Origin: CAVVAL01 sp963740215
GTDB lineage: Bacteria; Actinomycetota; Actinomycetes; Mycobacteriales; Cryptosporangiaceae
NCBI GenBank assembly: GCA_963740215.1
Contig: CAVUDJ010000015.1
Location: 682,001 to 746,000 of the forward strand
Direction: 5' to 3'
DNA: 64,000 bases
The position numbers and the translations under genes are program-made. Within the stretch, counting starts at the first letter, position 1. Each line of letters opens with the position of its first letter. Positions 36,177-45,006 of this stretch are shown one piece after another. The notes beneath the pieces were generated by a model, which saw only the letters and a program-made list of their open reading frames with translations, did not search any database and had not been told where the DNA came from.

Positions 36177-37971
36177 TCACGACGGGTAGAGCTGCTCGCG
36201 CGGCACGATCTGCTGCGGCGTGCTGGGGCTGTGCCAGAACAGCTTGAGGTGCGCCTCCCCGCCGCGTTCGGTGTGTTCGACGCGGATCGCGTACCGGCGT
36301 CCGGCGGTCAACGTCACGGTGCCGCGGTCGAGCCGGACGGAGTGGGGCGTGCCTGCGTCGATCACCAGTTGGCCGTCGATCCAGACGCGCGCCGTGTCGT
36401 CCGACGTGGTCGTGAACGTGTACGGCTCACTGTGGCGCGGCACCAGGAATCCGGTCCAGCGCCCGGAGAAGCTGTCCGTGGCGAGTTGCGCTGCGGGTGA
36501 GCCGGCGGCCTTCCACGCGAAGTTCACGGTGGGATCGGTACGCCGCAGGGCCGGTGGCGCGGTCAGCGTCGAGTTCGCGAAGTACTCGGCGGCAAGGCCA
36601 GTGCCGGTTCCGCGGTCGAGGCCGGTCGGTTTCAGCGTGAGTGCGATGACGGTGGCCACCGGGTTGGTAGCCGCACCGGACGGTCGCAGGTCGAAACCGT
36701 CGGCGTGCCGGCGTCACCGTGACGGTCTGCGAACTTCCGAGCACCCGCGCCGCGGTGATCTCGAACGGGAACGTCCTGGTCAGCCGCAGCGACGAGCCGG
36801 CCGCCGGCCAGCTGTACACCGACGCGTAGAGCGTGTCGCCGTTCCGGCTCACCGCGCCCCACGACGGATCGGCGACCAGCCCGGTGTGCCCGGCGCCGTA
36901 CACGGCAGGTCCGTGCGCGGCGAGCCACGAGCCCATGGCGCGCAACCGGTCGACGGACGGCGCCGGGATGCGGCCGAGCCTGTCGGGACCCACGTTGAGC
37001 AGGTAGTTCCCGCGCCGGGAAGCGACGTCGACAAGGTTGCGGGTCAGCGTGGTGGCCGGCTTCCACGCCGTGTCGTACCGGGCGTACCCCCAGTGGCCGT
37101 TGATCGTCATGCACGACTCCCACGGCTGGCCGTCGACGGGCGCCGCCGGGATCGTCTGTTCGGGCGTACCGAAGTCGCCGTCGACGACGCGCCGCGTGCT
37201 GGCGTCGCCGGGGCGCATCGTGATCCGGTTGTTCACCAGCAGGTCGCGCTTGAGCCCGCGCAGGTGCTGTTCGAGGGCTTCGCCGTCGCTACGCGTCCAC
37301 GGGTTCGTCGGGTTCGTGGTGTGCCAGTCACCGTCGAACCACAGCAACGCCGGGTCGTAGCTCCGGACCAACTCCGTGAGCTGGGCGAACATCCGCGTCC
37401 GGTAGCGGCCGAAGTTGGTTGAGGAGCCGGCGTCCGGGTCGTGCCAGTCCCAGATCGAGTAGTAGAGGCCGAACACGATGCCCTGCTTCTTCGACTCGGC
37501 CGCCAGCTCAGCGAGGATGTCGCGGTTGCGGTCGAACGCGGAGTGGTCCCGCAGGCTCCACCTGTTCTGGCGGGTCGGCCACATCGCGTACCCGTCGTGG
37601 TGTTTGGCTGTGATGACCAGGTACCGCTGGCCGGCTTCCTTCGCGGCTCGCACGATCGCTGCTGCATCAAACTGCGACGGATTGAAACCTCGCGTCCGCT
37701 GTTCGTAGGTGGGCCACGGGATGTTGCACTGACGCTTGATCCACTCCGCGTTCCGGCACACCGTGCCGTCCGGCCGCGTGTACTCGCCTTCCAGGTGGGA
37801 GTACGGACCGAAGTGGATGAACATGCCGAAGCGACCGTCGCGCCACCAGCCGGTGCGTTCCGCGCTGAACGGATCGTCGATGGCGAAGTTGTCCCCGGAC
37901 GCCGCTGTGGCCGGAACGGGCACCAGGGCTAACAGCAACGCGACCACCGCGGTCAGCACGCGCACAGTCAT
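36177..37971 (-). CDS. Secreted GH29 alpha-L-fucosidase with C-terminal PA14 domain (frameshifted)
   Basis: Cleaves alpha-L-fucosyl residues from glycans. ATG 37971 follows GGAGAGAG; the signal peptide is LTAVVALLLALVPVPATA. The catalytic domain contains GMFIHFGPYS, AKHHDGYAMW and LLWFDGDW (nucleophile Asp). The frame breaks near 36703. The second frame reads DGFDLRPSGAATNPVATVIALTLKP, then a PA14-like domain (GLAAEYFANSTLTAPP, GFLVPRHSEPYTFTTTSDDTARVWIDGQLV). Length is 3n+1, consistent with one extra base. The two parts read as one enzyme with a carbohydrate-binding module. Confidence 0.88.
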
Positions 37972-38113
37972 CGGCTCTCTCCGTCCGTTCGATAGGGATA
38001 CGGTCGGGTGAATCCGGATCAGCGGCACAATACATCGGATGTCCAGGCTGTTGTGGCGGAACTGTGACATGACGCGGACGCGGCCCGGACACTCGGCCCC
38101 GACCGTTGACGGC

Positions 38114-38385
38114 ATGACAGAGACACTCACCAGCTACGAGGTGGTCCGCGACGAACGCATCGAACGCGACGGCCGCCGGTACATGACGCGCTTGCACGGG
38201 CCATCGGCGCGCCGGTGGCGATCGTCGACATCAACGACCGGGGCGGCCGGATCCGCGCCGTCTCGCCCGGCGGGCTGCCCGCGGCCGACCTCCTGCGCGC
38301 CCTACGGGACAACCCCATGGGCCACTGCGACCAGTCGACGCCGATCGGAATGGTGAGCCGCATGCGCGTCACTGAGCAGCCGTAG
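38114..38385 (+). CDS. Small hypothetical protein (frameshifted)
   Basis: ATG 38114. The first frame gives MTETLTSYEVVRDERIERDG then RRYMTRLHG. The second frame continues AIGAPVAIVDINDRGGRIRA and ends SRMRVTEQP. Length is 3n+2, so one G is missing in the GGG at 38198-38200. About 90 residues when repaired; I do not recognise the family. Its last codons coincide with the first unit of the following minisatellite. Confidence 0.55.
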
Positions 38386-38518
38386 CCCGGGCGCAGGCCC
38401 TGAGCAGGTGACCGCGCGTGGGTCCCTGAGCCGTAGCTCGCGCGGTTCTGAGCCGTCGCCCGCGCGGGTTCTGAGCCGAGCTCGCGTGCGTCCCCTGACG
38501 CCTCAGCCCGCGAGCGGC
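38372..38518. repeat. Minisatellite with CTGAGC-starting units
   Basis: Six degenerate units begin at 38372, 38400, 38426, 38448, 38471 and 38495 (spacing 22-28 bp). Each starts CTGAGC or CTGACG and contains a C-rich CGCG block. The array fills the gap between a small gene and thpR and overlaps the ends of both. Confidence 0.75.
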
Positions 38519-39036
38519 CATGATGTGAGCGTCTCGTACCCCCTGACCTGCGGGAACCGGCTCCGCATCAGGTGGAGCCGGTTGAGCGGCCAGTGCGGGC
38601 CGGCGTAGTCGGCGAGTGCGTCGACGTCCGCCCTGAGCGCGGACACCGGTTCGCGGCGGCCACGGCGAGCGAGCGTGAGGTGCGGACGGAACGGGCGGTC
38701 CTCGCCGAGCTGAAGCGCGGACCGGACCGCTTCGGCCAGGGCTATCAACGCGTCGACGTCGCCGGTCAGACCCGCCCAGAGCACGGCGTCACCGAACCGT
38801 CCGCTGCCGGCGACGCGCAGCCGGCTAGGGCGTGCCGCCGCTGCGACCCGCGCCAGCGCCTTCTCGATGCCGGGCACCGCCGCCGGCTCGACGTCGCCGA
38901 GGAACGCGAGCGTGATGTGCCAGTCCTCCTTGCGCCCCCGTCCGGCGAGCCGAAGATCGCGGGTGGCCGCCGTTAGGTGGCGGACGGCCTCGGGCGACGG
39001 ATCGACGGCGACGAACAGCCGGAGCGTGTCAGGCAC
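38503..39036 (-). CDS. thpR: RNA 2',3'-cyclic phosphodiesterase
   Basis: 2H-phosphoesterase opening 2',3'-cyclic phosphates on RNA ends. 177 residues from GTG 39036 with GTGGAGGTTGC upstream. The two signature motifs are HITLAFLGD and HLTLARRGRR. Ligase-like naming (LigT) is historical. The gene's stop lies inside the minisatellite. Confidence 0.94.
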   Translation of the reverse strand: MPDTLRLFVAVDPSPEAVRHLTAATRDLRLAGRGRKEDWHITLAFLGDVEPAAVPGIEKALARVAAAARPSRLRVAGSGRFGDAVLWAGLTGDVDALIALAEAVRSALQLGEDRPFRPHLTLARRGRREPVSALRADVDALADYAGPHWPLNRLHLMRSRFPQVRGYETLTSWPLAG

Positions 39037-39106
39037 GCAACCTCCACTGTGGATCACTCGCGGAAGGAAACCCTACGATTGCCGACTATTCCAATCAGGA
39101 CGGGTC

Positions 39107-39541
39107 TCAGTCAGGGCGGCGGTCGGGGCGCGGGCAACCGCAAGCCGGGCCGCGGAGCACGAGGCCCGCGTCCTGCAGGGCGGCCTCGACGCGAAGCCGC
39201 TCGAACTCGCGGTCCGACAGGCATACCTCGTCAAGGTGGTGCTCGATGCCGAGCGCGCAGCACGCCTTGCCGAGCGTCTCGTCGTAGGCGCGTTCCACCC
39301 CGAAGCGGCGTACCGACGAGACCGGACGCGGATCGAGGAGCACCCCTGCGAGGCGCCGCAGCTCCACCGCGAGTTGCTCGACCGGCCGGCCGACGGCCTG
39401 CGCGCGGTGCTTGCGTGGCCAGTGCCCGCCGGCCCAGGCAGTGAGCCGGTCAGGGCTGACCAGCGCGTCCACCAGCAACCTCGGCACCAACGCGAGAGCG
39501 GTGAGGAGCGCGACCCAGCCGAGTACCGCCAACACGGTCAC
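39107..39541 (-). CDS. Membrane-anchored hypothetical protein
   Basis: 144 residues from GTG 39541. One N-terminal helix (LAVLGWVALLTALALVPRLLVDAL), then a soluble part with FGVERAYDETLGKACCALGIEHHLDEV and a terminal GPACGCPRPDRRPD. Conserved-looking but not identified. It follows the MFS gene by about 32 bp and may be in the MarR-MFS transcript. Confidence 0.65.
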   Translation of the reverse strand: MTVLAVLGWVALLTALALVPRLLVDALVSPDRLTAWAGGHWPRKHRAQAVGRPVEQLAVELRRLAGVLLDPRPVSSVRRFGVERAYDETLGKACCALGIEHHLDEVCLSDREFERLRVEAALQDAGLVLRGPACGCPRPDRRPD

Positions 39542-39573
39542 ATATAGAGGTTAGTGCTGAGTGCCGACAACTT

Positions 39574-40893
39574 CTACCGCGCAGCGCGGGGCCTCCCGAC
39601 CGGGAAGCGCCGCTCGTTGTCACCGTCCGGGCGGCCGACGTGCACGTGTGGTGTGGGTGAGGCGTGCACCCTGATGCGCGTGCCGTGCCTGCGCGCCCGG
39701 AGCACCGCGAGCAGCCCGGCTGCGAGCAGCGCGCTGACACCGCCGACGATCAGCCCGGACCGTGGCCCGAAGCGCTCGGAGACGATGCCGATGAGGATCG
39801 CGCCGAGCGGAGTGCCGCCGAGGAACACGAGCATGAACAGGGACATCACCCGGCCGCGCAGGTGACTGGGCGAGCCGAGCTGGACCCGCGCGTTCGCCAC
39901 GTTGTTGTGCGCGATCAGGAACGCGCCCGTGGGCACGAGCAGCAGAGCGGCCAGCGCGAAGTTCGGCATGAACGCGATCGTGATCTCCAACGCACCGAAC
40001 AGGGCCGCGAAGCTGAGCAGCAGCGTCGCCGACGGCCGCCCGCGGCGCCGCGTGCCGAACAGCGCGCCGACAAGCGCACCACCTGCGAACGCCGCGCTGA
40101 GCAGCCCGAACGACGCCGCGCCGACGCCGAACTCGGCCTTCGCCAGTAGCGGGAGGGTGAGGTTGAAGTTCATGCCCATCGTGCCCACGACGAACACAAG
40201 CGCGATCACGAGCATCAGGTCGGGACGGCCGCGGACATACCGCAGGCCTTCCATGACCTGTCCGCGCGACCGTTCCAGGCGGTGTGTCGTGACCAGCTCC
40301 GTCGGGCGCATGAGCAGGTACGCGCAGATCACCGCGACGTAGGTGACGGAGTTGATGAGGAACGCCGGCCCGACGTCGAGCCAGGCGATCACCAGGCCAC
40401 CGATCGCGGGGCCGGCGAGCCGCGCGCTGTTGAACGTGGCCGAGTTGAGCGCCACCGCGTTCGGCAGCCGTTCCGGACCGACCATCTCGGAGACGAACGC
40501 CTGCCGGGTCGGGTTGTCGAACGCCTGCGCCATGCCGAGCAGGCCGGCGAACACGTACACGTGCCAGAGCTGCACCGCGCCGGACACCACGAGGATGCCC
40601 ATGCCGAGCGCGAGCAACCCCATCAGCGTCTGGCTGACGATGAGCACCTTGCGCTTGTCGAGCCGGTCCGCCAGGACGCCCGCGTACAGCATGAGCAGCA
40701 GCATCGGCGTGAACTGCAGCGCCGTGACGATGCCTAGCGCGGTGCCGGAGTTGCCGGAGAGTTCGAGCACCAGCCAGTCCTGCGCGATGGTCTGCATCCA
40801 GGTACCGGTGAGCGAGATGATCTGGCCGGTGGCGAACAGGCGGTAGTTACGGACGGCGAGCGATTGGAACATGGACCTCAGCGCTGGACTCAT
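39574..40893 (-). CDS. MFS efflux transporter, MarR-linked
   Basis: 439 residues, 12 membrane segments. ATG 40893 overlaps the MarR stop (ATGA). Typical DHA3-like sequence: NYRLFATGQIISLTGTWMQTIAQDWLVLEL, MLYAGVLADRLDKRKVL and DNPTRQAFVSEMVGPERLPNAVALNS. Likely exporter of small toxic molecules, controlled by the upstream MarR protein. Confidence 0.9.
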   Translation of the reverse strand: MSPALRSMFQSLAVRNYRLFATGQIISLTGTWMQTIAQDWLVLELSGNSGTALGIVTALQFTPMLLLMLYAGVLADRLDKRKVLIVSQTLMGLLALGMGILVVSGAVQLWHVYVFAGLLGMAQAFDNPTRQAFVSEMVGPERLPNAVALNSATFNSARLAGPAIGGLVIAWLDVGPAFLINSVTYVAVICAYLLMRPTELVTTHRLERSRGQVMEGLRYVRGRPDLMLVIALVFVVGTMGMNFNLTLPLLAKAEFGVGAASFGLLSAAFAGGALVGALFGTRRRGRPSATLLLSFAALFGALEITIAFMPNFALAALLLVPTGAFLIAHNNVANARVQLGSPSHLRGRVMSLFMLVFLGGTPLGAILIGIVSERFGPRSGLIVGGVSALLAAGLLAVLRARRHGTRIRVHASPTPHVHVGRPDGDNERRFPVGRPRAAR

Positions 40894-41330
40894 GCGCTTG
40901 CCATTCGATCCAGTATCGCGGCCGCCTCGCGCAGCGTGGCCCGCTCGGCCGGGGTGAGCCTCGCCAGCTGCTTGGCCAGCCACGCTTCGCGGACGCGGCG
41001 GTTCTCGTTGATCAGCGCGGCGCCGGCGTCGGTCGTCGAGAGGATCACCTGGCGACGGTCGGTGGGGTGCGCGCTACGCAGCAGCAGGCCCTGCCCTTCG
41101 AGCGCGGCGACGATGCGCGTCATCGAGGGCGGCTGCACGCGCTCGGAGTCGGCGAGTTCGCGCGGGGTCATCGCACCGGCCGTGTACAGGCTGGCCAGGG
41201 CGGACAGCTGGGTGAGGGTGAGCCCGTTGTCGGGGCGTTCGCGGCGCAGGCGGCGGTTGAAACGCATGACGGCGCCGCGCAGCGTGGCGGCGAGCTCGGT
41301 GGGCTTGGCGAGTCTCGTCGACGCAGTCAT
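40890..41330 (-). CDS. MarR-family transcriptional regulator
   Basis: 146 residues; ATG 41330 chosen because a -10-like TATGCT lies 6 bp upstream, giving a leaderless transcript. The winged helix reads LTLTQLSALASLYTAGAMTPRELADSERVQPPSMTRIVAALEGQGLLLR with DRRQVILSTTDAG as the wing. It is coupled to the MFS gene and probably represses both until a ligand binds. Confidence 0.93.
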   Translation of the reverse strand: MTASTRLAKPTELAATLRGAVMRFNRRLRRERPDNGLTLTQLSALASLYTAGAMTPRELADSERVQPPSMTRIVAALEGQGLLLRSAHPTDRRQVILSTTDAGAALINENRRVREAWLAKQLARLTPAERATLREAAAILDRMASA

Positions 41331-41332
41331 AT

Positions 41333-41362
41333 CGTTAGCATAGGTCATTACCCTTGCTAACG
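41333..41362. promoter_or_regulatory. MarR operator: 8-bp arms, 14-nt spacer
   Basis: CGTTAGCA at 41333-41340 and TGCTAACG at 41355-41362 form a perfect inverted repeat immediately upstream of the MarR start, overlapping its -10. This is the classic arrangement for autoregulation. Confidence 0.75.
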
Positions 41363-41450
41363 ACTTGCCCACAGTAGCCTATTCCACGCCGGGCCTTCGG
41401 TCACGACGGGCTGGCGCGCGTCCGGCAAGCTGGACGGAAACGGGGGAGGG

Positions 41451-42143
41451 ATGTCGATGCGTGACGAGACGGTGGTGACGCATCCGCGCTGGGTCGTCGC
41501 CTGCGTGTGGATCGGGTTCCCGCTGCTCGGTGCCGTGGCGGGCCGGCTGCTGCTGGCGCTGATCCGCTGGGCGGTCACGCTGTCATGGGTGCCGTTCCGC
41601 GGCCCGATGCGGCTGATCTCCGAGGTCGGCGAGCCGTACGCGACCATCGGCTCGGCCGTGATCGGGTTCGTCGCCGGGCTGGTGCTGGCGATCCTCGTCG
41701 TGAACGACCTGGTCACCCTGGGTATCTCCGGCGACCGGGTCGCGATCACACGCGGCGGCACGACGAACGAACTCTCGCGGACGGACGTCACCGGCGTCTT
41801 CTTCGACGGCAAGAAGCTCGTGCTGCTGGGTCGCACCGGGGAGGAATTGGCCAGGGAACAGCACGACCTGCCGGCGGGCGAGGTCACCACGGCGTTCCGC
41901 GGGCATGGCTATCCGTGGCTGGACGACGGCGATCCCTTCCGCGACCAGTACCGGCGCTGGGTCCAGGGCATGCCCGACCTGCCGCCCGGCGCGGACGTCC
42001 TACTCAAGGCACGCGAGCACGCTCTGCAGAAGCGCGAGGAGCACGACATCGCCGAGCTGCGCACCGAGCTGGCGAGGCTCGGCGTGGTCGTCCGCGAGGA
42101 GAAGACCCGCCAGTACTGGCGCCTGGTGGACCAGATCAAGTGA
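41451..42143 (+). CDS. YqeB-like membrane protein
   Basis: 230 residues from ATG 41451 with GGGGGAGGGATG-type context. Two membrane helices (WVVACVWIGFPLLGAVAGRLLLAL and IGSAVIGFVAGLVLAILVVNDLV) are followed by a soluble PH-like part: ITRGGTTNELSRTDVTGVFFDGKKLVLLGRTG, GDPFRDQYRRWVQG and REEKTRQYWR. This resembles uncharacterised YqeB of firmicutes and actinobacteria. Function unknown. The stop codon is part of hairpin element C1. Confidence 0.75.
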   Translation: MSMRDETVVTHPRWVVACVWIGFPLLGAVAGRLLLALIRWAVTLSWVPFRGPMRLISEVGEPYATIGSAVIGFVAGLVLAILVVNDLVTLGISGDRVAITRGGTTNELSRTDVTGVFFDGKKLVLLGRTGEELAREQHDLPAGEVTTAFRGHGYPWLDDGDPFRDQYRRWVQGMPDLPPGADVLLKAREHALQKREEHDIAELRTELARLGVVVREEKTRQYWRLVDQIK

Positions 42144-42209
42144 CTCCGGGGTTGCGCGGCGAAACGCCGGCGCGACACGCGCCCGGCCGCCGCGCAACCC
42201 CGGAGTCAC
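42140..42209. repeat. Hairpin element family C, copy 1
   Basis: Perfect 21-bp arms (42140-42160 and 42189-42209) beginning GTGACTCCGGGGT, with a 28-nt loop. The left arm includes the yqeB-like stop codon. Copy 2 is at 58272-58344. Genes on both sides run rightward, so here it would end the first transcript or attenuate the second. Confidence 0.88.
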
Positions 42210-42268
42210 GGCGGCGTCCTGGCTCGACCGTCCCCGTCGGCATATACCCCTCCGGATACGCTGCGGGG

Positions 42269-42526
42269 GTGTCTCGTCGCCCACCCCGTCCCACGCCTGA
42301 GCCCCTCGATGTCGACGCGGTGCAGGTGGTCACCACCGGCACGATCCTGTGGGCGGTCGCCGGGCTCGTGCTGCTCGTGTTCGCGCGCGACTGGCTCGCC
42401 GAGCACGACCGCACCTGGTGGCTCTGGACGTGCGCGGCGGGAGCCGGTCTCGGCGTGGGCGGCGTCTGGTACTGCCGTCGCCGCCGCGACCGCCTGGGCC
42501 GCCGGGCCGCCGCCCGCGGCGACTGA
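42269..42526 (+). CDS. DUF2530 family membrane protein
   Basis: 85 residues from GTG 42269. The sequence PEPLDVDAVQVVTTGTILWAVAGLVLLVF and DRTWWLWTCAAGAGLGVGGVWYCRRRRDR is characteristic of DUF2530, a two-helix actinobacterial protein of unknown function. It is convergent with the peroxidase gene. Confidence 0.9.
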   Translation: MSRRPPRPTPEPLDVDAVQVVTTGTILWAVAGLVLLVFARDWLAEHDRTWWLWTCAAGAGLGVGGVWYCRRRRDRLGRRAAARGD

Positions 42527-42543
42527 CGCGCCACCCTCGCGTT

Positions 42544-42583
42544 GTGAAGCGCCGCGCCGACATCAATCGGCGCGGCGCTTCAC
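42544..42583. terminator. Hairpin element family F, copy 1
   Basis: Perfect 17-bp arms GTGAAGCGCCGCGCCGA / TCGGCGCGGCGCTTCAC with a 6-nt loop between convergent DUF2530 and peroxidase genes. Copy 2 is at 59134-59172. Confidence 0.9.
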
Positions 42584-42598
42584 ACAAGCGGCTAGGCG

Positions 42599-44685
42599 TC
42601 ACACAGCCAGCCACAAGGCCGGCGTCGCCGGTGGCGTCCAGTCGGACTGAGACGTGTGCGCCTGGCGGCACCGGTACGTCTGCCCGTCGTAGGTCACCTC
42701 GTCGCCGACCGCGTACGCGATCCACGGCGCCCAGGCCGGGGTCTCCGACTCGACGACGAACACGTTGTCCTGGGTCTGGACGCCGGTGTTGTCGGTGATG
42801 ATCTGACCGAGCGATCGCGGCGGTAGTCGATGCCGTAGGCGCGCCGGATCTCGGCCAGCGCCGGGTCGTTCAGGTAGAAGAAGCGGTCGCCATCGCGCAG
42901 GTTCTCGAACTGCTTCTTCCAGATGGCGTGCTGCAGCTCGCCCATCTCCCTGCCGGCCAGGTGCCGCTCGGAGAGCATGCCCGTGAAGGCGTCCAGGTTG
43001 TTGACGTTGCCGCCGTGGGTCGCCCGCAGCCGGGCGGCGAGAGTGGTACGGCGGATGCCGACGACCGCGTCGCCGTCAGCCTCGGGGGTACCGAGTTCGA
43101 TCGGGTTGCCGTCCGCGTCGAACAGCTTGACGAAGTCCATGATGTCGGGGTCGTCGATCGGGTTGTCCCGGTCGACCTCGGGGTCGTTGGTCGGGAACCG
43201 GTCGGTGTTCTCACCGGTGATCGACGTGAAGCTGCTCTTGGCGGGCAGCCCGTAGGCGCGCCGGAGGTTGTTGTAGCTCGGCATGCCGTGGTCGCGCCCG
43301 CGGGCGATGTCCACCGCGCCGAGGTCGATCACGCTACGGAAGCACTGCGGCAGGGTCGGCCCGTCGAGGCAGTCGGGGTTGCCGGGGACGGGAATCTGGA
43401 ACAGGACGCTGCGCAGTTGGTTGTCGATCTGCTCGTCGTTCTTGTACTGCGGCTCGCCGCCGAGCCCCTTGAGCACGGGCCCGAGGCCGATGTCGGTGAG
43501 CAGTTGCGGGTTGAAGAACGCCACGTTCAGCGGGACGACGAGAACGGTGTTGCCGTCCTCTTCCTCGACCTCGACGCCCTGCGCCTCCAGCTTGGCGAGC
43601 TGCTCCTCGGTGTAGGTGCCGGATGGCGCGATCGGTTCGAGCTCACCGTGGATCATGCTGTGCGCCCGGTACCCGACGACCGCGAACTCGTTCGACAGGC
43701 TGGCGTTGACGTTCCGGTTGTATCCCCGGTACGTCGCCAGCCTGACGCCGAGCGCCGGAAGGAACTCGGTGTAGGTGATGTACTGCTGCTCTGCGCCCAC
43801 GACTCGGCGGGCGATCTCGAACTTCGCCGCCTCGGACAGTGAACGCGGCAGGGCGTTCACGATCCTGTTGTGCTCCAGCGCGAACAGCGTGTGCGTGGCG
43901 GTCAGCGCGATGTTCTCGTTGGCGCGTACGTCACCGGCGACCATCGCGTCATACGGCCTGCCGCGCAGCCGGCCGTCGGCGGCCATGTCGGGCGAGCTCG
44001 GACCGTCGCCCCGGAACGTCCGCCGGGGCAGGAAACCTTTCTCGTCGACGACGAGGCGCGCGCCGTTGTTCGCGACGTTGCCGTCAGCTGGGCCTTCCCG
44101 AATCCAGTCCAGACGCCCCGCCGTGGATCCGTAAACGCTGAATCCGTCGACGTAACTGCTGACCGTGTTGATCTGCTGGCGGACGGTCGAGCCCGTGCCG
44201 GTGCCCGGAGCTGCCGGCGTGCGCATGAAGGGAATCGCCCCGTCGTTCCGGAATTCCTCGATCGGGTCGTCGCGGTTGAAGCCGATCGGCGAATCCTCAC
44301 CGCCCGCCTCCTGCCGCAGGCCGAAGGTGTGGTCCATGAATTGGCCCCAGGCGAATCCCCACTGGGTCACACCGTTTTCGGAGAACAGGTTCTGAGCGCT
44401 GTCGTTGAAAACGCGGTTGCTGACGTAACGCGGTTCCGACCCGCCGACCGGCCTGGCGACTCCGTCCGCGTAATTCGCGGCCGCGACCCGAAGATAGGCG
44501 GTGTTCGTGCGTCCCCATTGGGAGTTGGCGAGGTTGTTGCAGCTCCCGTCCAGCGTCCGAACGGCGGTATCCCTGCAGGCTGCGTCTGCCTCGGCGACCG
44601 CGGAGCCAGGGACTGTGGGGACTACCACCAGCACCGCGGCAAGGCCGGCGACGATGGTCCGGCGACTACGTAATCTCCGTCGCAT
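42599..44685 (-). CDS. Secreted animal-type haem peroxidase with CBM5/12-like tail (frameshifted)
   Basis: ATG 44685 has AAGGAAGG upstream; a signal peptide follows (RRTIVAGLAAVLVVVPTVPGSAVA). Distal haem side: WGQFMDHTFGL. Then FALEHNRIVNAL, proximal VVGYRAHSMIHGEL, and DLGAVDIARGRDHGMPSYNNLRRAYGLP, all typical of animal-type peroxidases. The frame breaks near 42810. The repaired end reads GQIITDNTGVQTQDNVFVVE, then WIAYAVGDEVTYDGQTYRC with QAHTSQSDWTPPATPALW, a chitin-binding CBM5/12-like module. Length is 3n+2, so one base is missing. Such a combination suggests oxidative attack at a chitin surface; that is inference. Confidence 0.88.
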
Positions 44686-44758
44686 GACACAACCTTCCTT
44701 CCGTTCCGCACCAGTGCGGCATACGACGGCCGCGTCACCGCCTCGTCGGCACACGAAA

Positions 44759-44846
44759 AGAGGCGACGAAAAGGTTGTCGCCTCTGGGCGGGGGTGTATT
44801 CCTCGGCGGGGGCGGGCCTCGGGGGTCGCGATTCTCTATCGCGACC
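44759..44846. promoter_or_regulatory. Two inverted repeats upstream of the peroxidase
   Basis: AGAGGCGAC/GTCGCCTCT (44759-44785, 9-nt loop) and GGTCGCGAT/ATCGCGACC (44824-44846, 5-nt loop). The second overlaps a TTGACC hexamer on the minus strand and may be an operator. The first would form a hairpin in the peroxidase leader. Confidence 0.55.
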
Positions 44847-44890
44847 TTGCGGTCAAACTAGAGCCAACGCACCAATTCGGGAACAGACGG

Positions 44891-44960
44891 AATGCCCTTG
44901 GGGACACGATTCCCCTGGGGACAAGATTCCCTTGGGAGACGCAATTCCCTTGGGGGTCTC
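44891..44960. repeat. Tandem repeat, four 17-18 bp units
   Basis: Units start at 44891, 44909, 44926 and 44944, consensus ATTCCCTTGGGGACAMG. They lie between the peroxidase leader hairpins and hairpin element E2, in a 320-bp gap that has no gene. Confidence 0.8.
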
Positions 44961-44961
44961 C

Positions 44962-45001
44962 GCGGTTGGATCGTGCTCTCCAGGGGGCACGGTACAACCG
45001 C
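44962..45001. terminator. Hairpin element family E, copy 2
   Basis: Imperfect arms GCGGTTGGATCGTGC / GCACGGTACAACCGC just past the stop of the minus-strand Hsp90-like gene. It is related to copy 1 at 36134-36172, and both right ends continue CCGCAAC. Confidence 0.8.
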
Positions 45002-45006
45002 AACAG

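Noticed and set aside
42534..42640. Insertion sequence remnant near the peroxidase end
   Set aside because: The inverted repeat is a 40-bp hairpin of family F without transposase or target duplication.
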